Positions 41,818 to 50,870 of a DNA stretch of 64,000 bases are shown piece after piece. Under the pieces are notes generated by a model that was given only the letters and a program-made list of their open reading frames with translations, was not told the DNA's origin and did not search any database. The position numbers and the translations under genes are program-made. The DNA is from Bdellovibrionales bacterium CG10_big_fil_rev_8_21_14_0_10_45_34. GTDB lineage: Bacteria; Bdellovibrionota; Bdellovibrionia; Bdellovibrionales; 1-14-0-10-45-34. Each line of letters begins with the position of its first letter. The stretch's first letter is position 1. The stretch covers positions 1 through 64,000 of the forward strand of contig PEZS01000011.1 in NCBI GenBank assembly GCA_002778785.1, given 5' to 3'.

Positions 41818-44124
41818 ATGAATCATCAAAGGCTACGAATCTTTTTGATTGCCGCAGTTTTGACGCTCGCGGTTAGTACAGTTTTAACTTGGCTCTGGTT
41901 AAGCAGCCTCGAAAAACTTATTGAAGAGCGCTTAGAATCCAAAAAGTTTAGCTCAACTGTTGAACTCTTTGCCGCCCCCGGAAGGTTGGTGAGGGGCCAG
42001 TCCATAACCTTGCTGCAAGTAATGACTGACTTAAAACGTCTCGGCTACACGGAACGCAAAGGCATTCAAACGCTTCAAAGCAAAGAGTTCCAGGTGCCCC
42101 CTTCTGATGTTTGCCTCGAAGACCTCCCGGACGGCTCAGAAGCAGAATTTGTCTCTTCCTGCATAGATATTGCTGGTCCAACTGTCGATGAGTCGCAAGC
42201 GCCATTATCCATCTATCGCGTTTATTTTTCTCAGGCGAGTCAGTCAGTGATCTCTATCGAAGACAGGCAAAGCCGCACGGAAGAGCCTTTTTTTGAATTG
42301 GAACCCGAACCCTTTGCCCAATTTGCGCAAGGCCGACCTATTTTGAAAACTTACCGCGAGCTCGGGGAGACTCCTCCGCTTTGCCTCAATGCGATTTTGG
42401 CCATTGAGGATAAAGAATTTTTGGAGCACAAAGGGTTCAACATTACATCTATCGCTAGGGCATTTTTTAAAAACCTCAAAGCGGGAAGGGTTACCCAAGG
42501 CGGAAGCACAATCACCCAACAGCTTGTCAAAAACTACTTTCTAACCCCCGAGAAAAGCTACACGCGAAAGGCCAAAGAGTTCGCCATCGCTATTTTGCTA
42601 GAAACCAGAGAAAGCAAAGACGAGATTCTCGAAAGCTATATCAATGAAATCTACATGGGTCAAAACGGAGCCTTCGAGGTGAGAGGCTTTGGTGCCGCTA
42701 GTGAATTCTATTTTAACAAGGATCTTTCTCGTATTGATCTTGCGGAGTGCGCACTACTAGCAGCAATTATTAATAGCCCCGGTAGGTTCAATCCATTTAA
42801 ACATCCTGAAGATGCGACGGAGCGACGAAACCGGGTTCTTGATCTTATGAAAGAGCTCGGCATGATCCGCGAAGACGAGTGGAAGCTTGCCGTAGAGAAA
42901 ACTTTACCGCAAGAGCGCGTAGCACTTTTAAAGGAGCCGGCTCCTTATTACGTGCAAGCGGTGATGGGGTGGCTCGAAGAAAGAGAGCTCATCAGCGAAG
43001 GGGGAATTCAAGTTTTTACATCGATGAATATTCAGGCCCAACAAGCAGCGCAAGAGGCTGTCGCTAGAGGCATTTCGCAACTCGAAAAGCGAAAGACTAT
43101 TAGCAAGCTAAAAGAAGGCGGCAAAACGCTTGAAGCTAGCTTTGTTGCCTCTGACCCAATTACCGGTGACATCATCGCCCTGGTCGGTGGACGCGACTAC
43201 CGTAAATCACAGTTTAATCGAGCCATCCAAGCGAAACGCCAGGTTGGATCTGTCATGAAACCCATAGTCTACTTGGCAGCCTTGGAGCAATTGGATTCAC
43301 AAGGCAACGTTTATACGCCGATCACACTTATTTCTGATGAAAAATTCACGCTAAAAACAGGACCAAACACATGGTCTCCAAAAAACTATGACGGCAAGGC
43401 TCATGGGCTTATTCCTCTGTTTTATGCCCTTAAAGAATCCCTTAATATTGCGACCGCACGGCTAGGGAATGAAGTCGGACTCGATAACATTCTTTCGCTC
43501 GCGAGGGATTTAGGAGTGACATCGCAACTTCAAGCTCTACCCTCTCTCACCTTAGGAGCGTTTGAAATGACGCCACTAGAAGTGCTGCAAGCATATTCCA
43601 CTCTAGCGAGGCAAGGCAAAAAGGCCGAACTCAGTTTAGTGCGAAAGGTTGTGAGCGACGAAGGTCACATCATATACCGAAGTCCACTGAATCGTGAGCA
43701 AGTTTCCATTCCGCAAAAGGTTGCGGTGATCATCGCGATGTTGAAACAAGTTATAAATTCGGGTACCGGCCAGGTTGTTAAACTTCTTGGTTTCAGCATG
43801 CCAGCTGCAGGAAAAACCGGCACAACAAGCGACTACAAAGACACTTGGTTTGCGGGTTTCACACCATTTGTGACAGCGGTATCTTGGGTTGGGTACGACG
43901 ATAATACTCCGACCGGGCTCTCGGGTGCTAGTGGAGCAGCTCCTATTTGGGCTGACTTTATGAAGCAGTTCGCAGCGCGATATCCGCCAAACGATTTTAA
44001 GTGGCCAGAAGGTACTGAGCTGCGCGAGTTGAGCGTAGAAGACCAATTGAGTCTTGGAATAGTTCCGGGCGAAAATGAAATCTTGAATCCCGTCGAACTT
44101 CTTTTTGAAACCAACCCCTACTAG
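41818..44124 (+). CDS. Class A penicillin-binding protein (PBP1B-like glycosyltransferase/transpeptidase)
   Basis: Bifunctional enzyme that polymerises and cross-links peptidoglycan, anchored in the inner membrane (span at about residues 5-25). A UB2H-like segment follows (FAAPGRLVRGQSITLLQV), then the GT51 domain with the catalytic glutamate in AIEDKEFLEHKGFN and GGSTITQQLVKNYFL, and the transpeptidase domain with SxxK in GSVMKPIVYL, SxN in KESLNIA and KTGTT. The UB2H-like domain suggests the PBP1B branch, which binds an outer-membrane activator (LpoB) in E. coli. ATG at 41818 taken as start; a TTG four codons earlier is possible. 768 aa. Confidence 0.94.
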   Translation: MNHQRLRIFLIAAVLTLAVSTVLTWLWLSSLEKLIEERLESKKFSSTVELFAAPGRLVRGQSITLLQVMTDLKRLGYTERKGIQTLQSKEFQVPPSDVCLEDLPDGSEAEFVSSCIDIAGPTVDESQAPLSIYRVYFSQASQSVISIEDRQSRTEEPFFELEPEPFAQFAQGRPILKTYRELGETPPLCLNAILAIEDKEFLEHKGFNITSIARAFFKNLKAGRVTQGGSTITQQLVKNYFLTPEKSYTRKAKEFAIAILLETRESKDEILESYINEIYMGQNGAFEVRGFGAASEFYFNKDLSRIDLAECALLAAIINSPGRFNPFKHPEDATERRNRVLDLMKELGMIREDEWKLAVEKTLPQERVALLKEPAPYYVQAVMGWLEERELISEGGIQVFTSMNIQAQQAAQEAVARGISQLEKRKTISKLKEGGKTLEASFVASDPITGDIIALVGGRDYRKSQFNRAIQAKRQVGSVMKPIVYLAALEQLDSQGNVYTPITLISDEKFTLKTGPNTWSPKNYDGKAHGLIPLFYALKESLNIATARLGNEVGLDNILSLARDLGVTSQLQALPSLTLGAFEMTPLEVLQAYSTLARQGKKAELSLVRKVVSDEGHIIYRSPLNREQVSIPQKVAVIIAMLKQVINSGTGQVVKLLGFSMPAAGKTGTTSDYKDTWFAGFTPFVTAVSWVGYDDNTPTGLSGASGAAPIWADFMKQFAARYPPNDFKWPEGTELRELSVEDQLSLGIVPGENEILNPVELLFETNPY

Positions 44125-44128
44125 TACC

Positions 44129-45253
44129 TCAAGAAAAGATACTTTTTTTAATTTCTGATGCAATGGCCTTAGAGACTGGTAGTCCGGCAATTACTTCGCT
44201 AAAGTGCCACGCACCTGGTCGATTCATTTCTAAAAAATAGTAAACACCGCTCGACGTTTTCAACAAATCGAAACAGGCATACTGCAGGCCTCGCACTTTT
44301 AAAAAATCTCGCAAGGCTCTTCGCACTTTTGCAGGAAGCTCTAGTGGCTCCATCTTTAAATTTTCTAACGGATGAGTTCTCCAGTCTCTGAACGAATTTG
44401 ATTTCGGATTCACGATAGAAATTTTGTGACCGTAGACTTTATTCCCGCAAGCGACGCATCTGATATCTTGGGCATTCTTGATATGTTGCTGCAAAAATAC
44501 AGGGCCCAGTTCCACCGCTTTTTGAAGCCCCCTCAGGTTCTTTACGAGCTTTGGCGAAAAAACCTTAACACCTTCTTTGGTGTGTCTTGCGCGAAAACCC
44601 ATTTCTTTTATTAAGGCCTCTCCACCAAAATCATGTAGGTAGTTTTCCAGCGAAGCAAGATCTCTTGTACGCACAGACTTGGGTGTTTTTAGCCCCAGCT
44701 TTTTTGATAAACGTAAATCTGCGATCTTCTCTTGTGCTTCATCTCCGAGCAGCGAAGGCCTCGCCGGAAACCATGTGATTGCGGCTAACTGGCGCTCTAT
44801 GGAGCGAAGAATAATTTGCCACTTTTTTAAAAACTGCCATTCAACATACGTCAGGTCGCTGTCTTCTTGAAGCACGTCCATAAAACCTGGCCGCCTATAA
44901 AAAACAGCCTTAAATGCTTCGAGTGGGATTTTCTTCGAGCCGAGTAAAATCGATAGGCTCTGACTAGCAGTTTCAAAAATGTCTGATTCAAAAATAAAAT
45001 TATCTAAGTTGATCGCTACAAAAGGAACATCTAACTCTACTAAGTCACGAATAACTAAAGCAGTTTCTGGATCATCACTGCCAAGTACGAGCAAATGGGA
45101 TTTGCTGCGATTTGGACTCCATCGGTGAATCCACCCCTGACGACCCTCCAGCATGGAATGTGAATCCGCCCGCAATGCACCTGATGCTTTCTTGGCTTTT
45201 CCTATTCTATGCGATTTTTGCGCTGTCGATTTCTTGGATGTTGGCTTGGGCAT
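44129..45253 (-). CDS. ATP-grasp ligase, MvdC/MvdD (graspetide synthetase)-like
   Basis: 374 aa. After a basic N-terminal tail, the sequence follows the MvdC/MvdD type: LLVLGSDDPETALVIRDLVE, then VFYRRPGFMDVLQ, and an ATP-grasp core (EALIKEMGFRARHTKEG, VFLQQHIKNAQDIRCVAC) with the metal-binding end YYFLEMNRPGAWHFSEV and GLPVSKAI. Those ligases form ester or amide side-chain links in ribosomal peptides (microviridins and other graspetides). A short peptide gene of 44 codons lies about 150 bp upstream on the other strand. The NxxGQW-type end is altered to NRPGAW. Another member of the ATP-grasp superfamily (e.g. a glutamate ligase) cannot be excluded. Confidence 0.82.
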   Translation of the reverse strand: MPKPTSKKSTAQKSHRIGKAKKASGALRADSHSMLEGRQGWIHRWSPNRSKSHLLVLGSDDPETALVIRDLVELDVPFVAINLDNFIFESDIFETASQSLSILLGSKKIPLEAFKAVFYRRPGFMDVLQEDSDLTYVEWQFLKKWQIILRSIERQLAAITWFPARPSLLGDEAQEKIADLRLSKKLGLKTPKSVRTRDLASLENYLHDFGGEALIKEMGFRARHTKEGVKVFSPKLVKNLRGLQKAVELGPVFLQQHIKNAQDIRCVACGNKVYGHKISIVNPKSNSFRDWRTHPLENLKMEPLELPAKVRRALRDFLKVRGLQYACFDLLKTSSGVYYFLEMNRPGAWHFSEVIAGLPVSKAIASEIKKSIFS

Positions 45254-45403
45254 TCAGTGATCATATACTCCCAAACTGATCCTCGCACTCAATTTGGCTA
45301 AGTTTTTGCAGGTAATAGATTAATCCGGGCCATTTGAGGGCCTATTGACACCACCTCGATAGGTGAAGTGAAGAGAACAGCGTGCAATTGCGGAGGTAAA
45401 TAC

Positions 45404-45538
45404 GTGAAGACAAATAGAAAGCTAAATGGCCTTAGAAAAAAAATTAAGACAGTGAAAAGCCAGTCTGTCGTTTTGAGCCCAGTTCCAAGAAATGGCTATG
45501 CTGCCGGGGTCATTCTGACCAACCCAGCTTCGGACTAG
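45404..45538 (+). CDS. 44-aa peptide (leader or precursor candidate)
   Basis: GTG at 45404 with a strong GGAGG seven bases upstream, to TAG at 45536-45538. The product begins with a lysine-rich segment (MKTNRKLNGLRKKIKTVKSQ) and continues SVVLSPVPRNGYAAGVIL, ending TNPASD. No signal peptide or family recognised. It lies between the divergent ATP-grasp gene and the CHASE2 kinase gene, 36 nt ahead of the terminator-like hairpin. Two readings fit: a precursor peptide modified by the ATP-grasp ligase, or a leader peptide of the kinase operon. The core lacks the repeated TxxE-type motif of known graspetides. Confidence 0.55.
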   Translation: MKTNRKLNGLRKKIKTVKSQSVVLSPVPRNGYAAGVILTNPASD

Positions 45539-45574
45539 CGAAAGATTTACTCTAGTAAATCGATAAAACACTGG

Positions 45575-45642
45575 AAATCCACGGGAGCCTTGAGGTAAAT
45601 AAAACCTCCAAACAACGAGGCAATACCCGTGGATTTTTTTTT
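45575..45642 (+). terminator. Intrinsic-terminator-like hairpin overlapping the kinase start codon
   Basis: A perfect 11-bp stem pairs AAATCCACGGG (45575-45585) with CCCGTGGATTT (45626-45636), followed by a run of nine T (45634-45642). The GTG start codon of the kinase (45629-45631) lies inside the 3' arm. The 40-nt loop contains an inner GAGGT/ACCTC hairpin (45592-45596 with 45604-45608); the same CCTC could instead pair with the Shine-Dalgarno GAGG at 45617-45620. The element can therefore exist in competing folds that switch transcription termination and ribosome access. Confidence 0.8.
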
Positions 45643-47458
45643 AAGCCGCAGAAAAATCATTTCAACTCTCTTAAAAGTCGCTTTCTGCCTTGGTTTAGCT
45701 GGCCTACTCCTTCAGTTTGACTTCCACTCCATTGAATTTCTCACCTACGACATGCGGGTTCGAACAAGCCCAGCCCCGAGGCTTTCTGATCAGTTGACTC
45801 TCGTCCAAGTCGATCGCGACACGGTTAGAGGCTTGGACCGAAGCCCATCGCCCCTTGATTTACTCACTCTTCTCGAAAATATTTTGCTCGCCCAACCGCG
45901 CGAAATTCTCATATTTCTTTCTGTTCCCGGTCTTCAAGGGACATTTCAAGAGCAAACCAGGCTTGCGCAGTTCTTGCGTGAACATCCCAATATCTTCTTT
46001 ATGGAGGAGGACCTCTTTCTTCCTGGACAAGAAGACCGATTAAATATGTCGCCACCATTCGGTGGTCTCAAAAAAACCTCGGCCCCCATCACAATGGACA
46101 AATACAGTTTTTCAGCAGACGGCGTCACACGAAGGGTGATGTTGAGCTATTTGGGAGAGCCACTCTTTTACGCAAGGTGGGCTAGGCTGATGAATGGCTA
46201 TGAACCGGGCTATCAATTTCGTGGAACGTTTTATTACAAGGAATCTACGCAAGCACTTATTAGATATCACCCTAAGGGATCCTTCAAAACCCTCTCTTTC
46301 TTAGATACGTTAGGTGGTCGATTTAAAGCGGATGATTTTTATACAAAGACCGTTCTTATTGGAGTCGATACCGAGGCAAACACCGAGGATTACATTCAGA
46401 CTCCTTATTCGAGAGACGTAACGGCAATGTCACACCTTGAAGCTCAAGCAAATATGATGGAGACCTTGATAAAAGATCAGGGCATAGCGAAAGTTCCAGA
46501 ATGGTTAAAGTGGTTGATCACTATTTGTGTCTCCTTGGCAACTGGCTATGTTGTATTCTCACTTTCTCCGCTCACAGGTCTGGCTTACCTTGTTAGCCTT
46601 GTACTCACATATTGCGTAGCTTCGTGGGCTTTTTTTGCGGGCTTTGGAGTGTGGATTCCCATGGCTCATCCTTTGCTGGCAGTTGCCATCTGTTACTACT
46701 TTTTTATTCCTTACAGACTGATTAAGGAAAATCAAAAATCCTGGGAGTTTGAACAGAAAAACCGGCTTCTGACCCAAGTGGAGGAGCTCAAAAGTAACTT
46801 TTTGGGCATGATGTCGCATGACTTAAAAACTCCTCTAGCCAGAATTCAGGGACTTGCCGAAGTAGTGCTTACTGAATCAAAATCTTTAGATACGAAACAT
46901 CGCTCCTTGTTAAAGCAGATAGGTCAATCTACAGAGGAGCTCACCCGTTTTATCTCATCGATATTGAGTCTTAACCGGATCGAGAGTAAGGAGCTTAAGC
47001 TCAACCTGCAAAGTAAGGACATCAATGAAATTGTGGGTGAAGTTATTGAGCGGCACCAATTCTTAGCGCAGACGAAAAATATCACGTTTGAGACCTCATT
47101 TGATCCTCTGTTCAGCGTAAAGGTAGATCCAGAACTTATACGACAGGTTGTTAGCAACCTCGTTGAAAATGCTATCAAGTATGGCCCAGAAGACTCAGTG
47201 GTAAGCGTGAAAACCCACGAAGTGAGTGATCAAGTTCTTATTGAAATTTCAGACGAAGGATCTGGAATCCCTCAGCCAGAGCTAGAAAATGTGTTTATGA
47301 AATTCTATCGTAGCCGTGATGCCAAAAGTTCACCAATCAAGGGCACCGGTCTTGGCCTTTATCTTGCTAAATATTTCGTTGAGTTACACCAGGGCCGAAT
47401 ATCGGTGTCAAATCTACCCCAAAAGGGCTGTATTTTTAAGGTGGAGCTCCCGCTTTAG
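45629..47458 (+). CDS. CHASE2-domain sensor histidine kinase
   Basis: 609 aa. First a membrane span (about 8-30), then a periplasmic CHASE2 domain (FLTYDMRVRTSPAPR to about 285) and three spans near 290-365. A HisKA dimerisation helix holds the phosphoryl-accepting His-397 (MMSHDLKTPLARIQG), and the HATPase domain shows NLVENAIKYGPED (N box), DEGSGIP (G1) and GTGLGLYLAK (G2). CHASE2 sensors detect an unknown extracellular signal. Start GTG 45629, with GAGG at eight bases; it lies within the upstream hairpin's 3' arm. The NtrC-type regulator starts 78 bp downstream and is almost certainly its partner. Confidence 0.93.
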   Translation: MDFFLSRRKIISTLLKVAFCLGLAGLLLQFDFHSIEFLTYDMRVRTSPAPRLSDQLTLVQVDRDTVRGLDRSPSPLDLLTLLENILLAQPREILIFLSVPGLQGTFQEQTRLAQFLREHPNIFFMEEDLFLPGQEDRLNMSPPFGGLKKTSAPITMDKYSFSADGVTRRVMLSYLGEPLFYARWARLMNGYEPGYQFRGTFYYKESTQALIRYHPKGSFKTLSFLDTLGGRFKADDFYTKTVLIGVDTEANTEDYIQTPYSRDVTAMSHLEAQANMMETLIKDQGIAKVPEWLKWLITICVSLATGYVVFSLSPLTGLAYLVSLVLTYCVASWAFFAGFGVWIPMAHPLLAVAICYYFFIPYRLIKENQKSWEFEQKNRLLTQVEELKSNFLGMMSHDLKTPLARIQGLAEVVLTESKSLDTKHRSLLKQIGQSTEELTRFISSILSLNRIESKELKLNLQSKDINEIVGEVIERHQFLAQTKNITFETSFDPLFSVKVDPELIRQVVSNLVENAIKYGPEDSVVSVKTHEVSDQVLIEISDEGSGIPQPELENVFMKFYRSRDAKSSPIKGTGLGLYLAKYFVELHQGRISVSNLPQKGCIFKVELPL

Positions 47459-47536
47459 TAATTGAATTGTAATATTTACCATTGTGAAAGGCCTTTAAGT
47501 ATGGGAGCTATGTACGGATTACAGGAAGGTGAAAAC

Positions 47537-49111
47537 ATGCTGCGTGTGCTCGTTGTTGACGATGATGCGGGCTTACGACTATCAGTAGCTTCAGCGCTCA
47601 ACCATACTCGTCGGTTTCACGTAGAAGAAGCGATCGATGGTCTCGATGCCGTTGCTCAGGTTAAGCGGGGCCAGTTTGATCTCGTCATCCTCGATGTCGA
47701 TATGCCAAACTTAAGCGGGCTCGAAGCTCTTCGAGCCATTAAAGAGCACGATCCTCGCATAATTGTGATTATGCTAACAGCATTTGCAAAGATCGATGAC
47801 GCCGTCTCCGCCGTCAAAGAAGGAGCATTTCATTATCTCTCGAAGCCTATAAAAACAGACGAATTGGTTCAGTTGGTGGATCGGGCGTTAAATGCACATG
47901 CGCTCATTAACAGTGCGGCCGGTTCTTCACCAATACTTATTGAAGCTGGAACAAAATTCATCGGTAACTGCAATGAAATGCAAAAAGTGTTCACCATCAT
48001 CGACCGTCTCTCAAAGGTAGACACAGCGGTGATGATTCGCGGGGAGTCCGGTACCGGTAAAGAACTCGTCGCCAGAGCTATCCACTACAATTCAGTTCGT
48101 AAAGATCAAAAATTTGTAGCTATAAACTGTTCAGCCATTCCGGAAACGCTCTTCGAAAGTGAACTTTTTGGCCACGAAAAAGGAGCATTCACCGGAGCTG
48201 ATTCGCGCAAGATTGGAAAGTTTCAATTTGCAGAAGGCGGAACGCTCTTTCTAGATGAGCTTGGCGACATGCCCTTGTTAATGCAGGCAAAGCTTTTACG
48301 TGTTCTACAGGACAAGAGGTTTACGCCTGTTGGATCGAACCGAGAACTTGAGGCCAACGTTCGAATCATTGCTGCCACGAATCGTCCCTTAGAGAAAATG
48401 ATCGAAAAAGGAGAGTTTCGAGAAGATTTGTTTTATCGTCTCAATGTTATCCCGATTTTCCTTCCGTCTTTGAGGGATAGAAAGAACGATATTGAAAATC
48501 TCGTTCAAAACTTTATCCGCAAATTTAACCTTCAACATCAAAAGAAAATTGTCAGCGTGGCACCCGAGGCGATGACTTGCCTGAAGCGCTACGAATGGCC
48601 CGGCAATATTCGCGAACTTGAAAACATTGTTGAGTATGCCTTTATTTGGGAGACTACAAATCAAATTCACCTTTCGTCGCTACCGGAAAAGGTCTTGAAG
48701 GCAAACGGCATTGATCTTTATTCTCTTCAAGAAAGAATGACGCTCACAAACGGCTTAAAGGCGAGCGAAGAGGCTTTGAAAAACACCTCTGCGTCCGGGG
48801 CTTTTTTAAACGCTGAAGGCCAGGGTTTGCCATCTGTGGGTAGTGATGGTGAAAGTCTTGCCGAGGGAAGCGACAACGTTGCAGACACCGATGCGTCGTA
48901 CCAGTTCTTAAGAGGAGAGACTCTTGGGTCTTCTGAGCTAGACTTCAATAGGCAGAAGGAACTTTTCGAAAAAGAGTTTATCATTAAAGCTCTCAAGACG
49001 TTTAAAGGCCGCATCAACCAAACGGCCATTCACGCGAATATCCCAAAGAAAACTCTTCTAAGAAAAATCGAGAAGTACGGGATAGTGGCGAAGGACTACA
49101 TACAAGGCTAA
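47537..49111 (+). CDS. NtrC-family sigma-54-dependent response regulator
   Basis: 524 aa: receiver domain (1-115) with phosphorylation site Asp-53 (VILDVDMP), and conserved LTAFAK and SKPIK; AAA+ domain with Walker A RGESGTGKELVAR, the sigma-54 contact loop HEKGAFTGAD, Walker B GGTLFLDELGDMP; and a Fis-type helix-turn-helix (KTFKGRINQTAIHANIPKKTLLRKI). It should activate sigma-54 promoters on signal from the CHASE2 kinase upstream. An unusual Ser/Gly/Asp-rich linker of about 80 residues separates the AAA+ and HTH domains. ATG 47537 selected because GGAAGGTG lies upstream and the receiver domain begins there. Confidence 0.95.
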   Translation: MLRVLVVDDDAGLRLSVASALNHTRRFHVEEAIDGLDAVAQVKRGQFDLVILDVDMPNLSGLEALRAIKEHDPRIIVIMLTAFAKIDDAVSAVKEGAFHYLSKPIKTDELVQLVDRALNAHALINSAAGSSPILIEAGTKFIGNCNEMQKVFTIIDRLSKVDTAVMIRGESGTGKELVARAIHYNSVRKDQKFVAINCSAIPETLFESELFGHEKGAFTGADSRKIGKFQFAEGGTLFLDELGDMPLLMQAKLLRVLQDKRFTPVGSNRELEANVRIIAATNRPLEKMIEKGEFREDLFYRLNVIPIFLPSLRDRKNDIENLVQNFIRKFNLQHQKKIVSVAPEAMTCLKRYEWPGNIRELENIVEYAFIWETTNQIHLSSLPEKVLKANGIDLYSLQERMTLTNGLKASEEALKNTSASGAFLNAEGQGLPSVGSDGESLAEGSDNVADTDASYQFLRGETLGSSELDFNRQKELFEKEFIIKALKTFKGRINQTAIHANIPKKTLLRKIEKYGIVAKDYIQG

Positions 49112-49215
49112 GAGTCGGCTGGATCGGCTCGGTTTTGTGGAAAACTTTGTGGAACTCGCGTGGAAACCACAAATGCTGTTGATCCAAAAAAAATTGTGAG
49201 CCATTGTTTCTTTTA

Positions 49216-49713
49216 ATGAGTGCTCCACTACCTCCACAAGCTTATACACGAGAAACGCTGTCGCAGGCCTTTTTATGGCTGCAAACACAGCCCGAACATG
49301 TTCGCAAAATGGCTCTGTCTCCTGATCATCTGGTCGCGCTTTACACACGTTCCAAAAGATACGGTGACGGACTCGAAGCTAGTGGCGAAATCCCTAAGGC
49401 CAGTACGGAAGTTTTTAGAAGCCACCTCAAATCCCTCGCCAGCGAACTCCAAAATTTTTCCCCCATCGCTCCGGTCGACCATGAGGTGCGCTCGCAATCG
49501 CCAACTCCACCCACTTCCTTTTTGCATCAACCTGAGGAAACAGATCGTTTCGTGCCCCCCCCTACCTTGCAGTTAGATTCGAAATCATCTCAGCTCGTCG
49601 AACTTGTCAAAGAAGGTCTGGGTCTCACTGTCGATAGCGAGGTCGTAAAGATGCTGATTCATTTAGGGTATCAGAAGCTCCGCCCCTTAGTAGAAGATGG
49701 CAACACAAAGTAA
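49216..49713 (+). CDS. Hypothetical cytoplasmic protein
   Basis: 165 aa from ATG 49216. N-terminal helix (YTRETLSQAFLWLQTQPEHVRKMALSPDHLVALYTRSKRYG), Pro/Ser-rich middle (SPTPPTSFLHQPEETDRFVPPP), C-terminal helical segment (LVELVKEGLGLTVDSEVVKMLIHLGYQKLRPL). No signal peptide, no family recognised. Downstream of the regulator gene with 104 bp between. Confidence 0.7.
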   Translation: MSAPLPPQAYTRETLSQAFLWLQTQPEHVRKMALSPDHLVALYTRSKRYGDGLEASGEIPKASTEVFRSHLKSLASELQNFSPIAPVDHEVRSQSPTPPTSFLHQPEETDRFVPPPTLQLDSKSSQLVELVKEGLGLTVDSEVVKMLIHLGYQKLRPLVEDGNTK

Positions 49714-49830
49714 CTAATTGCCACCGACGGCTTGGTTTGGTCAGACTTGATGACTGTTGCATGAGATTCAAAACAATTAAGGTTACAAGAATGCGCGTAC
49801 GATAAATGCGCGGTCTATAAGCGTTCATCG

Positions 49831-50679
49831 CTACAGCGAGGGCGTTTTCTGGTCAATCGTGATGACCGCATTTACGGCATCGATGTAGCTCGCGTAATGC
49901 GATTTCGCGAAATTCTTTGCAGCACCTCGAGTGATCCAGCTCATCTTGTGGTCATTCTTCAATATAAAAACTCCCACCACAAAAACTCGAACTTTGTCTT
50001 TGTATTGCTTAGCAACTGTTGCACCGTGATTGTAACTCATTTCACCAAAATCCGAGTTTTGATGCCACTCGATGACATAGGTTTTAGATTTTTTAGCTGG
50101 GTCTAACTTTTCGTAATGCCTTACCACTTCTTCAACCGAAAAATCATTAATCACCGGAACATCAATCTTCATTTTTAATACTAATGGGTTTTTGATTTCC
50201 GTTAAAATATCTAAATCTTTAAGCGTTTTTATGTTTTCAAGTAGGCTCTTTAGTATATCTGGGCGACCCATTGCCTTTGATAAATTCTCAAACGGAATAT
50301 TCAGCTCTTGTGAGGCTACAGCGGCAAATGCCGTTCCCGCTTCGAAGTCGAAGTTTAAAACCTTTTTCAAATCTATATACTGACTGCTCAGTGTATCAGA
50401 CCACCGCTCCGGCAAAAGGTGTTGGTAGGTGTCGCCTTCAACAACTTCGGCGATAAAATTAGACACCATTTTGCAATGGACCTCTCGCTCTCCCTCACAA
50501 TTGAGCGCTTCTACTGAATGAGACTTAAAAATATTGACGGACGCGGGGGTTTCAGCTTTATCAACCTTCCGCCCCCCTGCTGAGATGCTGGCATTAGCTT
50601 CGAAACAGATACCGGAAACTGCGAGAAAAGCGAGAAGTAGACTCAAAGAGTTAGTAGACTTGTTTAACTTTGCGTTCAC
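49831..50679 (-). CDS. Exported protein of unknown function
   Basis: 282 aa. GTG start at 50679 chosen for the AGGAGG six to seven bases upstream. Signal peptide (NSLSLLLAFLAVSGICFEANA). The mature part has an alpha/beta pattern (MVSNFIAEVVEGDTYQHLL, SKTYVIEWHQNSDFG, VRVFVVGVFILKNDHKM) and a pair of cysteines near its start (LNCEGEREVHC). I recognise no family. Divergent from ileS. Confidence 0.72.
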   Translation of the reverse strand: MNAKLNKSTNSLSLLLAFLAVSGICFEANASISAGGRKVDKAETPASVNIFKSHSVEALNCEGEREVHCKMVSNFIAEVVEGDTYQHLLPERWSDTLSSQYIDLKKVLNFDFEAGTAFAAVASQELNIPFENLSKAMGRPDILKSLLENIKTLKDLDILTEIKNPLVLKMKIDVPVINDFSVEEVVRHYEKLDPAKKSKTYVIEWHQNSDFGEMSYNHGATVAKQYKDKVRVFVVGVFILKNDHKMSWITRGAAKNFAKSHYASYIDAVNAVITIDQKTPSL

Positions 50680-50870
50680 TTTTTTGGATCCTCCTGAGGC
50701 CACCGACAAATGTCTGATTAAATTTGTATCGGTGCAACATGTCCACCGGAATTTTTCTTCACGAGAATCTTGCCCTGGTCACTCCCGCTCTAAAAGCGCT
50801 GTTTGCTCAATTTGACATTAGGCTCTATGATGGGCCTTCTTGATTTTTTGAGTCGAAAGGACGAAAGACC

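Noticed and set aside
50710-50870. T-box leader before ileS
   Set aside because: No stem I specifier structure, T-box sequence or terminator could be recognised.
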